Below are positions 16,736-25,884 of a stretch of DNA of 64,000 nt, in pieces (the first letter of the stretch is position 1; every line of letters starts with the position of its first letter). The notes under the pieces were generated by a model. It did not search any database, was not told where the DNA came from, and worked only from the letters and a program-made list of their open reading frames with translations. The translations under genes were made by a program, and so were the position numbers. The stretch covers positions 124,001 through 188,000 of the forward strand of contig NZ_BMNC01000009.1 in NCBI RefSeq assembly GCF_014646255.1, given 5' to 3'. Source of the DNA: Lentzea pudingi. Lineage in GTDB: Bacteria; Actinomycetota; Actinomycetes; Mycobacteriales; Pseudonocardiaceae.

Positions 16736-19700
16736 CTAGTCCCTCTCGATCAGGTGCCCGATGATGTCCGGGCCGGGGTGCGCGTGGCCGGAGCCGTCGC
16801 GCCGCGGGTCGATGGCCGGCAACTCCACCGGCGTGCCCTTCTCGTCCGCACCCGCGGGCCTGCTGCCGATCCACGCGAGCACCAGGTGGTCCTCACCCTT
16901 GAGGAAGCGCTGCGACCGCACACCGCCCGTCGCGCGGCCCTTGGCCGGGTACTCGCTGAACGGCGTGACCTTGACGCTCTGACCGGACGACGTGACGACC
17001 ATCGGCTCGCCGTGCTCGTCGTCGTCCGTGCGGATCGCGCCGAAGAACACCACGTACGCGTCGCCGCTCAGGTTGATGCCCGCCATGCCGCCGCCCTTGA
17101 GGCCCTGCGGCCGCACCAGTTTCGCGTCGTAGCGCAGGAGTGACGAGTCGGAGCTGACGAACGCGAGCGTCTCGCTGCCGTCGGTGAGCCACGTGCACCC
17201 GACGATCTCGTCGCCGTCCTTGAGCGTGATGACCTCGAACTCGTCCGAGCGGACCGGCCACTCCGGCACGCACACCTTGACGGTGCCGAGCTTCGTGCCG
17301 AGCGCCATGCCGGGCGAGTCCTTCGGGTCGAGCGGCGCGATGCCGACCACCTTCTCGCCCTTGTCCAGCGGCACCAGCTCACTCGCCGCCATGCCGCCGC
17401 GCAACGAGACCGTGCCGCTTTGTTCCGGCAGCACGGGCAGTGGGAGCACGTCCGTCTTGAACGCGCGGCCCTGGTTCGTGATGAGGATGACCTGGCCTCG
17501 CGCCGTGGAGTGCACCATTGCCAGCACCGCGTCGTGCTTCACACGACCCGCCCGGCGCTTGCCCTCCGAAGCCTCCTCCGACTCGGCCGCGGTCCGCGCG
17601 ACGAGACCGGCGGCACTGAGGATCACCTGGCACGGATCGTCCGCCACCTCCAGCGGCCCAGCGGGCTTGGACGCCGCCAGCACCTCCTTGAGGTCGCCGT
17701 CGATGAGACTCGTCCGGCGCTCGCCGCCCAGGTCCTTCGCCACCGCGGCGAGCTCGGACGACACGAGCTTCTTGAGGACACCCTCGTCGTCCAGGATCGC
17801 GCTGAGCTCGGCGATCTCCTGACGGAGCTTGTCCTGCTCGTTCTCGAGCTCGAGCTTGTCGTACCGGGTGAGGCGGCGCAGCGGCGTGTCGAGGATGTAC
17901 GAGGCCTGGATCTCCGACAGCTTGAACTGCTTCATCAGGCCGTCCTTGGCGGCAGCCGCGTTCTCGCTGCCCCGGATCAGCTTGATGACCTTGTCGATGT
18001 CCAGCAGGGCCAGCAGAAGTCCCTCGACGAGGTGCAGGCGTTCCTCGCGCTTGCGACGCCGGAACTTCGTGCGCCGCGTGACGACCTCGTAGCGGTGCTG
18101 GAGGAAGACCTCCAGCAACTGCTTGAGCCCCAGCGTCTGCGGCTGACCGTCGACCAGCACCAGGTTGTTGATGCCGAACGACTGCTCCATCGGCGTCAGC
18201 CGGTAGAGGTCGGCGAGCAGCGCCTGCGGGTTGACACCGACCTTGCACTCGATGACGAGACGGATGCCGTTCTCGCGGTCGGTCAGGTCCTTGACGTCCG
18301 CGATGCCCGTGAGGCGCTTGGACTTGTTGACCTCGTCGGTGATCTTCTCGACGATCCGCTCCGAGCCCACGCCGTACGGGAGCTTGGTGACCGTGATGGC
18401 CTGCCGCCCCCTAGAGCCTTCCAGCGGACCGATCTCCACCTTGGCACGCATGCGAACCACGCCGCGGCCGGTCTCGTAGGCCTTCCGGACCTCGTCGAGG
18501 CCCAGCAGGATGCCGCCCGTGGGCAGGTCGGGGCCCGGCACGAACTCCATGAGCTTGTCGAGGTCGGCGTTGGGGTGGTTGATGAGCCACCGCGCCGCAC
18601 CGACCACCTCGCGGAGGTTGTGCGGGATCATGTTCGTGGCCATGCCGACCGCGATGCCGGACGTGCCGTTGACCAGCAGATTCGGGAATGCCGCCGGCAG
18701 CACCGCCGGCTCCTGCAGCGAGCCGTCGTAGTTCGGCCGGAAGTCGACCGTGTCCTCGTTCAGCTCGCCGACCAGCTGCATGGCGACCGGGGACATGCGG
18801 CACTCGGTGTATCGGCTCGCGGCCGGTCCGTCGTCCGGGCTGCCGAAGTTGCCGTGGCCGTCGATGAGCGGCTCGTTGAGGCTGAAGTCCTGTGCGAGGC
18901 GGACCAACGCGTCGTAGATCGCCGTGTCGCCGTGCGGATGGTACTTGCCCATGCAGTTGTGGACGACCTGGCCGTCGACGACGAACGCGTGTTCTTCGGT
19001 CGCGACCTGGATGTCGTACGTCGTGTCCGGTGCGACCGGCTCGACCGACACCACCTCGAGGAAGCTGAAGCCCGACAGAGCTTCCAGGCGGCCGGCGAGC
19101 GGCGAGCCGATCCGGCTCAGCTTCTCGATCCACCCGTCGGCACCGGCCCGCCACAGCGGGAAGGAACGCTCAGCGAGCGACTTCCCGTGCCGGTTCTTCC
19201 CGTACCGGACGTCCTCGCCCAGCGACGCGCGGAACGCCACGCCGTCGGTGTCGCGGAACCAGCCACCCCCCTGGTGCGCGGCGGAGAACTCCGCCATCAC
19301 CGGCGCACAGGGCAACCTGTCGTTGCCCTGCTTGCCGCCGTAGCGCAGACCGATGGACAAGATCTGCCTCAGGCCGTCCTGCTTGTAGCCGATCTTCGTC
19401 CACGGCAGCAGCGCCATCGCCAGAGCCGCGGCGTCACGACCCGAGATCGACAAGCCCAGCAACGTCTTGTGCCCGGTCGTGCTGACCCGCGACCAGTGGT
19501 GGCCGTGGATTCCGGTGTCCGCGAGCATGCCGTGCAACTGGCCGATCAGCCTCTGGCTGGTGCTGACCAGAACGATCTCCCGGTTGTGCTTGCGCACGTA
19601 GCCGTCGCCGTCGAAGAAGCCCGCGATGAACGGCGCCCAGGCAGACCGGTCGGCCAGCACGCTCGGCGGCACGGCCTTGTCCGCGCTGAGAGGCGTCGCC

Positions 19701-20512
19701 ACCTCCAGCAACGCGTCGTGGCGCGCGAACGTGAGGATGTGCTGATCCTTGTGCTTCGGGTTCTTGGCCACGCGCTTGCCGCGCGACACGGTGATCCCGT
19801 TCAGGATCGCCCAGCCATGTGCGACGTCCAGCGGTTCGGCGTCGACCATGTGGATGCGCACCCGGCCGTCCGCGGCGTGCTTGCGGTCGACGGCGAACCC
19901 TTCGGCGACGAGCAGACCCTGCACGTAGGCACCGAGATCACCGGTGTCCGACGCGAGGTCTGCCTGCCGGTCCGCGCCGTACGCGATCGTCTGACGACCG
20001 GCGAGGTCACTCGCCGCGGTCCAGCCGATCGACAGATCGGACTCGACGGTCCGGAACCGCTGCCCCGGCGTGACGAGCATCGACCGGCCGTTCGACCAGG
20101 TGATCCGCACGAGTTCGGAGACCGGGTTCTCGTACACCTCGTTCACGCGCACCGAAGTGCCGTGGCCGTCGAGCACGAGATCACCGATCTCGATCTCCTC
20201 GATCGGCCGCAACCCACCAGGTGTCGACACGAGCGCCCCACGCACGAAGCAGTCGCCTACGACGCGCGACGACTTCACGTACGCGTGCGTCGGGCGGTAG
20301 CCCTGCTCGTGCATCGAGTACAGGATGCGGCGGTGCACCGGCTTGAGGCCGTCGCGCGCGTCCGGCAGTGCTCGCGAGTGGATGACCGAGTACGCGTACT
20401 CCAGGTACGAGTCCTCGATCTCCGTCTTCAGCGAGTTGTCGAGCACCTTGGCGCCGGCCTTGTCGAACGCGGCTGGGTCGACCTTGGTCGTGGGTCCCTT
20501 GCGGCGTGCCAT
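16736..20512 (-). CDS. Topoisomerase IV/gyrase-type subunit A with intein
   Basis: 1258-residue precursor; 826 after removal of the intein. Extein features: N-terminal YAYSVIHSRALPDARDGLKPVHRRILYSM, YHPHGDTAIYDALVR after the intein, catalytic Tyr567 of the precursor (SRYTE, Tyr135 mature), and a beta-pinwheel C-terminal domain. No canonical GyrA box (QRRGGKG) is seen; KGRATGGVR is a degenerate version, which favours the ParC/second GyrA-like group of actinobacteria. Encoded 33 bp downstream of its subunit B on the same strand, so the two form an operon that makes an A2B2 enzyme breaking and rejoining DNA duplexes. Confidence 0.93.
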   Translation of the reverse strand: MARRKGPTTKVDPAAFDKAGAKVLDNSLKTEIEDSYLEYAYSVIHSRALPDARDGLKPVHRRILYSMHEQGYRPTHAYVKSSRVVGDCFVRGALVSTPGGLRPIEEIEIGDLVLDGHGTSVRVNEVYENPVSELVRITWSNGRSMLVTPGQRFRTVESDLSIGWTAASDLAGRQTIAYGADRQADLASDTGDLGAYVQGLLVAEGFAVDRKHAADGRVRIHMVDAEPLDVAHGWAILNGITVSRGKRVAKNPKHKDQHILTFARHDALLEVATPLSADKAVPPSVLADRSAWAPFIAGFFDGDGYVRKHNREIVLVSTSQRLIGQLHGMLADTGIHGHHWSRVSTTGHKTLLGLSISGRDAAALAMALLPWTKIGYKQDGLRQILSIGLRYGGKQGNDRLPCAPVMAEFSAAHQGGGWFRDTDGVAFRASLGEDVRYGKNRHGKSLAERSFPLWRAGADGWIEKLSRIGSPLAGRLEALSGFSFLEVVSVEPVAPDTTYDIQVATEEHAFVVDGQVVHNCMGKYHPHGDTAIYDALVRLAQDFSLNEPLIDGHGNFGSPDDGPAASRYTECRMSPVAMQLVGELNEDTVDFRPNYDGSLQEPAVLPAAFPNLLVNGTSGIAVGMATNMIPHNLREVVGAARWLINHPNADLDKLMEFVPGPDLPTGGILLGLDEVRKAYETGRGVVRMRAKVEIGPLEGSRGRQAITVTKLPYGVGSERIVEKITDEVNKSKRLTGIADVKDLTDRENGIRLVIECKVGVNPQALLADLYRLTPMEQSFGINNLVLVDGQPQTLGLKQLLEVFLQHRYEVVTRRTKFRRRKREERLHLVEGLLLALLDIDKVIKLIRGSENAAAAKDGLMKQFKLSEIQASYILDTPLRRLTRYDKLELENEQDKLRQEIAELSAILDDEGVLKKLVSSELAAVAKDLGGERRTSLIDGDLKEVLAASKPAGPLEVADDPCQVILSAAGLVARTAAESEEASEGKRRAGRVKHDAVLAMVHSTARGQVILITNQGRAFKTDVLPLPVLPEQSGTVSLRGGMAASELVPLDKGEKVVGIAPLDPKDSPGMALGTKLGTVKVCVPEWPVRSDEFEVITLKDGDEIVGCTWLTDGSETLAFVSSDSSLLRYDAKLVRPQGLKGGGMAGINLSGDAYVVFFGAIRTDDDEHGEPMVVTSSGQSVKVTPFSEYPAKGRATGGVRSQRFLKGEDHLVLAWIGSRPAGADEKGTPVELPAIDPRRDGSGHAHPGPDIIGHLIERD
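18956..20251 (-). mobile_element. Intein with LAGLIDADG homing endonuclease in topoisomerase A subunit
   Basis: 432 residues, Cys88 to Asn519 of the precursor, inserted after VVGD and before CMGKYHPHGD, the same place as the mycobacterial GyrA intein. Block A is CFVRGALVSTPGG; block G is VVHN with Cys at +1. Block F (YDIQVATEEHAFVV) is recognisable. The DOD endonuclease has two motifs: YVQGLLVAEGF and FIAGFFDGDGYV, both with an acidic residue, so cleavage may still occur. Block B reads VTPGQRF, with Gln in place of the usual His that helps the first splicing step. The intein keeps the gene's high GC. Confidence 0.93.
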
Positions 20513-20545
20513 GACTACGTGACTCCGTCTGTCTCTTGAGAAGGC

Positions 20546-22597
20546 TTAGAGGTCGATGGCCGACTGGTCGACCCTGGCGGCGGACTCGACGAGCCAGTTG
20601 CGGCGCGGCTCGACCTTCTCGCCCATGAGCAGTTCGAGGGCTTCCTCGGCGGCCTCGACGTCGGTCATGGTGATGCGGCGGACCGAGCGGGTGGACGGGT
20701 TCATCGTGGTGTCCCACAGTTCGTCCGCGTCCATTTCGCCGAGGCCCTTGAACCGCGGCACCGGGGTGACGACCTGTTTACCGGCCCTTTCCAGCGACGC
20801 GACCTTCTGCTCCATCTGGCGCTGGGTGAAGGTGAAGTGCGTTTCCGGGTTGCGGCCGCGGGTCATGACCTTGTGCAACGGGGGCATGGCCGCGTACAGA
20901 CGGCCGTCCTCGATGACCGGGCGCATGTACTTGGCGAACAACGTGATGAGCAGCGTGCGGATGTGGCTGCCGTCGACGTCCGCGTCGGCCATCAGGATCA
21001 CTCGGCCGTAGCGCATCTGCGGGAGGTCGAAGGTGCGACCGGTGCCGGCGCCGAGGACCTGGACGATGGAGGCGATCTCGGCGTTGCGCAGGGTGTCGGC
21101 GAGGGAGGCCTTCTGGACGTTCAATATCTTGCCGCGCAAGGGAAGCAGCGCCTGGTACTCGGAGACGCGCGCCATACGCGCTGAGCCGAGTGCGCTGTCG
21201 CCCTCCACGAGAAAAAGTTCGCTACGCGAAACACCTGTGGTGCGGCAGTCGACGAGCTTCGCCGGCATCGCGGCGCCCTCGAGAGCCGTCTTGCGGCGGG
21301 CCGCGTCCTTCTGCTGCTTCTGGGTCAGGCGGACGCGGGAGGCGTCGACGACCTTCTGCAGGACGGTCTTGGCCTCCACCTTGGTCTTGCGGTCCTCGGT
21401 CCAGGCGCGGACCTGGGCGTCGACGATGCCCTGCAGCACCTTGGTGATGCCGGCGGTGGAGAGTTCGTCCTTGGTCTGCGAGGTGAACTGCGGTTCGGGG
21501 ATGCGGACGTGGACGACGGCCGTCATGCCCTCGAGCACGTCGTCGAGGGTCGGCATCTCCTCCTTGGGCTTCAGGAGCCCCCTGGTCTTGGAGATGGCGT
21601 CCTGGATCGACTTCACGACTGCTCGGTCGAAGCCTCGGCGGTGGGTGCCGCCGTGCATGTTGCGGATGGTGTTGGTGAAGCACTCGACGGTGCGCTCGTA
21701 GCCGGTGCCCCAGCGCAGTGCGACCTCGATCTCGGCCTGACGCTCCACTTTGGACCGCATCACGCCGTTCTCGTCGGCGGCGTTCTCGAAGTAGGTGCCG
21801 GTGCCCGTGATCAGCAACGTGCCGGAGACGGCGCGGTCGCCTGCGGGGGCCAGGAAGTCGACCATGTCGGTGAGGCCGTTGGGGTAGTGGAAGACCTCTT
21901 CGGAGATCGAGTCTTCCAGTGCCGTGCGCAGGACGTAGGCGACGCCGGGGACGAGGAACGCCGTGTTGCGCATCTTCTGGCGGACCACGTCGACGTCGAG
22001 GGCGGCGCCGTTCTCGAAGTAGCGGGCGTCGTACCAGTAGCGGGTCGAGGTGCCGGTCGGCTCGTTGCGCTTCATCTTGCCGGTGACCTTCAGCCCCGCC
22101 TGGCGGGTGAACTTCGCCTTGGGGCCGGGGCCGTCGAAGACGCCGGGGACGCCGTGGGCGAACGACATCTCGTGGACCTTGCCGCCGCGGCGCACCGTCA
22201 CGTCGTAGCGGTGCGACAGCGCGTTGACGGCGGAGGCGCCGACGCCGTGCAGGCCGCCGGAGGTCTTGTAGCCGGAGCCGCCGAACTTGCCGCCGGCGTG
22301 CAGCTTGGTGAGCACCAGTTCCACACCGGACAGACCGGACTTCGCGTGGACGTCGGTCGGGATGCCGCGGCCGTCGTCGTCGACCTGGACGCTGCCGTCG
22401 GCGTGCAGCGTGACCACGATCTTCTTCGCGTGGCCCGCGACGCCCTCGTCGGTCGAGTTGTCGACGATCTCGCTGAAGAGGTGGTTGATGCCCCGGCTGT
22501 CGGTCGACCCGATGTACATGCCAGGCCGTTTGCGTACGGCCTCCAGACCTTCCAGGTGGGTGAGGTCGTCGGCCCCGTACAGGGTCTCTGCGGTCAC
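20546..22597 (-). CDS. Topoisomerase IV/gyrase-type subunit B
   Basis: 683 residues from GTG 22597 with GGGAG upstream. GHKL ATPase: EIVDNSTDEGVAGHAKKI, DDDGRGIP and GGLHGVGASAVNALS. TOPRIM: FLVEGDSALGSAR and LMADADVDGSHIRTLL. C-terminal RFKGLGEMDADELWDTTMNPS is characteristic of GyrB/ParE. First gene of the operon with the intein-bearing A subunit. It is a second type II topoisomerase set; the main gyrAB near dnaA is presumably elsewhere, which is inference from the usual actinobacterial layout. Confidence 0.95.
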   Translation of the reverse strand: MTAETLYGADDLTHLEGLEAVRKRPGMYIGSTDSRGINHLFSEIVDNSTDEGVAGHAKKIVVTLHADGSVQVDDDGRGIPTDVHAKSGLSGVELVLTKLHAGGKFGGSGYKTSGGLHGVGASAVNALSHRYDVTVRRGGKVHEMSFAHGVPGVFDGPGPKAKFTRQAGLKVTGKMKRNEPTGTSTRYWYDARYFENGAALDVDVVRQKMRNTAFLVPGVAYVLRTALEDSISEEVFHYPNGLTDMVDFLAPAGDRAVSGTLLITGTGTYFENAADENGVMRSKVERQAEIEVALRWGTGYERTVECFTNTIRNMHGGTHRRGFDRAVVKSIQDAISKTRGLLKPKEEMPTLDDVLEGMTAVVHVRIPEPQFTSQTKDELSTAGITKVLQGIVDAQVRAWTEDRKTKVEAKTVLQKVVDASRVRLTQKQQKDAARRKTALEGAAMPAKLVDCRTTGVSRSELFLVEGDSALGSARMARVSEYQALLPLRGKILNVQKASLADTLRNAEIASIVQVLGAGTGRTFDLPQMRYGRVILMADADVDGSHIRTLLITLFAKYMRPVIEDGRLYAAMPPLHKVMTRGRNPETHFTFTQRQMEQKVASLERAGKQVVTPVPRFKGLGEMDADELWDTTMNPSTRSVRRITMTDVEAAEEALELLMGEKVEPRRNWLVESAARVDQSAIDL

Positions 22598-23040
22598 GGG
22601 TACTGCTCCCTGATCGTGTGCGGACTGCCAGCAGGGTATCCGTCCCCCCTGACAATTTTTCGCAGGACGCCCGTCACGGAAGTGGAAATCGCGTTGAATG
22701 ACGGGCCGAAGCCCGCCGGAAGCGGCGTTCACAACCCTTCTGACCTGCGAAAGTTCTTAAATCTGGCCCAAACGAGACCGATTGGCGAACGTCACGCGCG
22801 CGAGTGGGCCTCAAGAGTGGTTACCCGAGCACGCGCGCACGCAACCCGGAGGCCCGGATCAGCGCGATCCGTCCGTCCTATGTGGACTCCGATGCACCTG
22901 CCCGGCTGGTCGGTGACGGGAGGCCGCGAGGTTGCGCCCGAGACCTTTCCGAGACCTTCCCGAAACGGACCCGTGAACCGTGGTGAACATCGGCACGTAT
23001 GCCCCGATGTCGGAAACGGATCGAAGGACGGAGTGGTCGC
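22598..23040. other. Divergent intergenic region, 443 bp
   Basis: Separates the topoisomerase B gene from the aminotransferase gene. It contains locally AT-richer patches (a run of T near 22655, TTCTTAAATC near 22754) compatible with promoters in both directions, and one small hairpin CGGGCCGAAGCCCG near 22700. I see no gene, RNA or clear operator. Assigning promoter elements would need transcript start data. Confidence 0.5.
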
Positions 23041-24225
23041 GTGCGGCATGGTGTGGACTCGGGTCTCTTCCAGCAGACCGCGCACAGCCCGTCCTACTTC
23101 GAGCTGTCGCGGACCGGTGCGGGTGAGCTCGTCGACTTCTGCATCCCGTGCAACCCGTACTTCCCGACGCCGCAGATGTTCGAGGAGCTGTCGAAGAACC
23201 TCGAGGCGGTGCTGAAGTTCTACCCCAGCGACTCGTCGAAGATCGCGGCCCAGCTGAGCACCGTGCTCGGGCTGAACCCGGCGACGATCGCGATGTCGAA
23301 CGGGTCGACCGAGCTCATCACGTGGATGGACCACATGTGGGTCCACGAGAGCATCGCGATCCCGATCCCGACGTTCGGCCGCTGGACCGACCAGCCGATG
23401 GAGAGCAACAAGCGCGTCGACATGTTCCTGCTCCAGGAGAGCAACAACTTCGAGCTGGACGTCGACGAGTACATCAAGTTCATCCGCGCTCGCGGCAGCA
23501 AGGTGGCCGTGATCTGCAACCCGAACAATCCCGACGGCGGGTACCTGCCGCGCAGGGAGATCATCCGGTTCATGGACGAGCTCTCCGACCTGGACCTGGT
23601 CGTGATCGACGAGTCGTTCATCGACTTCGTCGAGGTCGAGCGCATCCCGTCGGTCGCGGCCGAGGCGTCCATCCGGCCCAACGTGGTCGTGCTGAAGAGC
23701 CTCGGCAAGAACTTCGGCCTGCACGGCATCCGGTTCGGTTACCTGGTCGCGAACCCCGGTCTGGCCGGGAAGATGCGCCGGATCCTGCCGAAGTGGAACC
23801 TCAACTCCCTGGCGGAGACCGTCGTGTTCATGCTGGCCGAGCACGAGGGTGAGTACGCCGAAAGCCTGCGTCTGCTGTCACGGGACCGGTACCGGATGGG
23901 CATGGAGCTCTCGCGCGTCCCGGACCTGACCGTCTACTCCTCGCAGGCCAACTTCCTGCTGGTCAAGCTCGGCGGCGGCATCGACGGCCGCGAGCTCAGG
24001 GACCACCTGTTGTCGCGCCACCAGGTCTTCATCCGCGAGTGCGGCAACAAGCTCGGCATGACCAGCAAGTTCGCGCGGCTGGTGGTGCGGCCCGAACACG
24101 ACGTCGAACGGCTCGTCGAGGGCATCCGCGACTTCACCCAGGCGCGGTGGACGAGCGAGCACCCGAGTCATTCCAGCCATTCCAGTCATTCCAGCGAACC
24201 GTCGCTGCTGATGCACAGCGCCTGA
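23041..24225 (+). CDS. Class I/II PLP aminotransferase (HisC/CobD-like)
   Basis: 394 residues from GTG 23041, with GGACGGAG about eight bases upstream; GTG 23053 is a nearby alternative. PLP fold features: CIPCNPYFPTP, FYPSDSSKIAAQL, CNPNNPDGGYLP (Asn in the PLP pocket), VIDESFIDF, and the Schiff-base Lys in LKSLGKNFGLHGIR. It looks like histidinol-phosphate aminotransferase or threonine-phosphate decarboxylase relatives, but it is not within a his or cob operon. The last 25 residues are an unusual Ser/His tail (HPSHSSHSSHSS). A secondary-metabolism or amino-acid role is possible; substrate unknown. Confidence 0.85.
   Translation: MRHGVDSGLFQQTAHSPSYFELSRTGAGELVDFCIPCNPYFPTPQMFEELSKNLEAVLKFYPSDSSKIAAQLSTVLGLNPATIAMSNGSTELITWMDHMWVHESIAIPIPTFGRWTDQPMESNKRVDMFLLQESNNFELDVDEYIKFIRARGSKVAVICNPNNPDGGYLPRREIIRFMDELSDLDLVVIDESFIDFVEVERIPSVAAEASIRPNVVVLKSLGKNFGLHGIRFGYLVANPGLAGKMRRILPKWNLNSLAETVVFMLAEHEGEYAESLRLLSRDRYRMGMELSRVPDLTVYSSQANFLLVKLGGGIDGRELRDHLLSRHQVFIRECGNKLGMTSKFARLVVRPEHDVERLVEGIRDFTQARWTSEHPSHSSHSSHSSEPSLLMHSA
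24166..24195 (+). repeat. 9-bp microrepeat encoding Ser/His tail
   Basis: Three tandem copies of CATTCCAGY encode His-Ser-Ser three times near the C-terminus of the aminotransferase. The units are AT-richer than surrounding codons and reuse the same T-ending codons, which indicates recent slippage-type expansion. It lies after the folded domain, so length changes are probably tolerated. Confidence 0.7.
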
Positions 24226-24285
24226 CCGGCAGCGCCCGACCCGACAGCGACTGACCCGTTCTTTTCTCCGAAAGGTTGCCCAAAG

Positions 24286-25884
24286 ATGTCATCACCGCAC
24301 GCCCTCAGCGGTCGGCGCGGCCAGGTGGCTGCGGCCGCGCTGGTGGCCGCCACACTGCTGAACGCAGCCATGTTCGGCGGAAACAACGCCACGGCGTCGT
24401 CCCACCGCGAGGCCCCGCTCATCGCGGGTGACCCGGCCGTGGACAACACGGACCTGTACGCGTTCGTGAGTCCCGACCACAAGGACACCGTGACGCTGGT
24501 CGGCAACTGGTCCGGGTTCCAGGAACCCAACGGTGGCCCGAACTTCTTCCCGTGGGCCGAGGACGCGCAGTACGACTTCAACGTCGACAACGACGGTGAT
24601 GCGAAGTCCGACGTCACGCTGCGGTTCACTTTCGACACCGACGACCGGCGCAAGAACACCACGTTCCTGTACGCCAACGGTGTGGTGGACTCGCTCGACG
24701 ACGAGAACCTGCTGTTCCGGCAGCGCTACAACCTCGAGGCGATCTACCAGAACGGCCAGCGGGTGAAGCTGGTCAACAACGCCCCGGTGGCACCCTCTCC
24801 GAACGGCCCGGCGTCCATGCCGGACTTCAAGAAGCTGCGCGACCAGGCGGTCGCGCAGATCGCCGGTGGCGGCAAGGTCTACGTGGGCCCGTCCGAGGAC
24901 GCGTTCTTCGCCGACCTGCGGGTGTTCGACCTGCTCTACGGCGGCAACCTGAGCGAGGTCGGCCAGGACACGCTGCGCGGGTACAACGTCAACACCATCG
25001 CGATCCAGCTGCCGAAGAACGCGCTGGCGTTGCGCAACGACAACCACCGCAACCCGAACATCGGCATCTGGAGCACCACGCAGAAGCGCAGCCTGAAGCT
25101 CTCGCCGGGCAAGGCGGAGCCGCAGGGCGACTTCGTGCAGGTCTCGCGGCTGGGCAACCCGCTGGTGAACGAGGTCGTGGCCCCCGCGGGCCTCAAGGAT
25201 GCGTTCAACGGCCTGCGCCCCGACCAGGACGCCGGCGTGAAGGAGCTCGTCGACCGGGTCGTGAACCCGGAGCTGCCGAAGCTCGTCGAGGCGATCTACA
25301 AGATCCCGGCGCCGAAGGGCCAGCGCGACGACCTGGCCGAGATCTTCCTGACCGGCATCACGAAGAAACTCGGCGCGCAGATCAACGCCGACCTGAACTC
25401 GCAGGTCAACAACCAGGACGTGGACGCGCGGCGGTTCCGCCCGAGCGAGATGCTGCGCCTGAACATGATGATCGAACCGAATGCCAACCCGAACCGCCTG
25501 GGCTTGCTCGCGGGTGACACGCAGGGCTTCCCGAACGGCCGTCGGCTGACCGACGACGTGGTGGACATCGCCGTGCAGGCGATGGAGGGCGCGGCGGCGT
25601 CCGGCAAGCTCGTCGACGCGCTCGCCACGGGTGACAAGGTCGACGCGAACGACCAGCCTTTCGAAGCGAACTTCCCGTACGTGGGCCTGCCGCGCAACGG
25701 CACCGCGGTGAACGCCTCGGGCAACACCGCCGAGGTCGCGGTCAACCCGGTCGGCAAGATCGGCGACATCGACCCGATGGCCATGACCACCGCGGTCGGC
25801 TCCGCGGCCGTGTTCGGCGCCGGCTTCTTCCTGTGGCGCAAGCGTCAGCAGCACATCCGCAAGTACGGGTCGCACTCGAAGTGA
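24286..25884 (+). CDS. Exported DUF4331 protein with C-terminal membrane helix
   Basis: 532 residues. Signal peptide in the first ~38 residues, then the DUF4331 hallmark SSHREAPLIAGDPAVDNTDLYAFVSPD, repeated acidic loops (NVDNDGDAKSD, DTDDRRKNT) that may bind divalent cations, and a C-terminal helix TTAVGSAAVFGAGFFLWRKRQQ that anchors it. DUF4331 has no established activity. It is followed with a four-base overlap by a TPR protein and a NicO-type transporter, a conserved grouping suggesting a surface complex related to metal or substrate handling; that is inference. Confidence 0.88.
   Translation: MSSPHALSGRRGQVAAAALVAATLLNAAMFGGNNATASSHREAPLIAGDPAVDNTDLYAFVSPDHKDTVTLVGNWSGFQEPNGGPNFFPWAEDAQYDFNVDNDGDAKSDVTLRFTFDTDDRRKNTTFLYANGVVDSLDDENLLFRQRYNLEAIYQNGQRVKLVNNAPVAPSPNGPASMPDFKKLRDQAVAQIAGGGKVYVGPSEDAFFADLRVFDLLYGGNLSEVGQDTLRGYNVNTIAIQLPKNALALRNDNHRNPNIGIWSTTQKRSLKLSPGKAEPQGDFVQVSRLGNPLVNEVVAPAGLKDAFNGLRPDQDAGVKELVDRVVNPELPKLVEAIYKIPAPKGQRDDLAEIFLTGITKKLGAQINADLNSQVNNQDVDARRFRPSEMLRLNMMIEPNANPNRLGLLAGDTQGFPNGRRLTDDVVDIAVQAMEGAAASGKLVDALATGDKVDANDQPFEANFPYVGLPRNGTAVNASGNTAEVAVNPVGKIGDIDPMAMTTAVGSAAVFGAGFFLWRKRQQHIRKYGSHSK

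Noticed and set aside
17420..20539. 1039-codon open frame on the + strand across the topoisomerase A gene
   Set aside because: It is antisense to a conserved enzyme and contains no recognisable protein features; long antisense frames are expected in GC-rich DNA.
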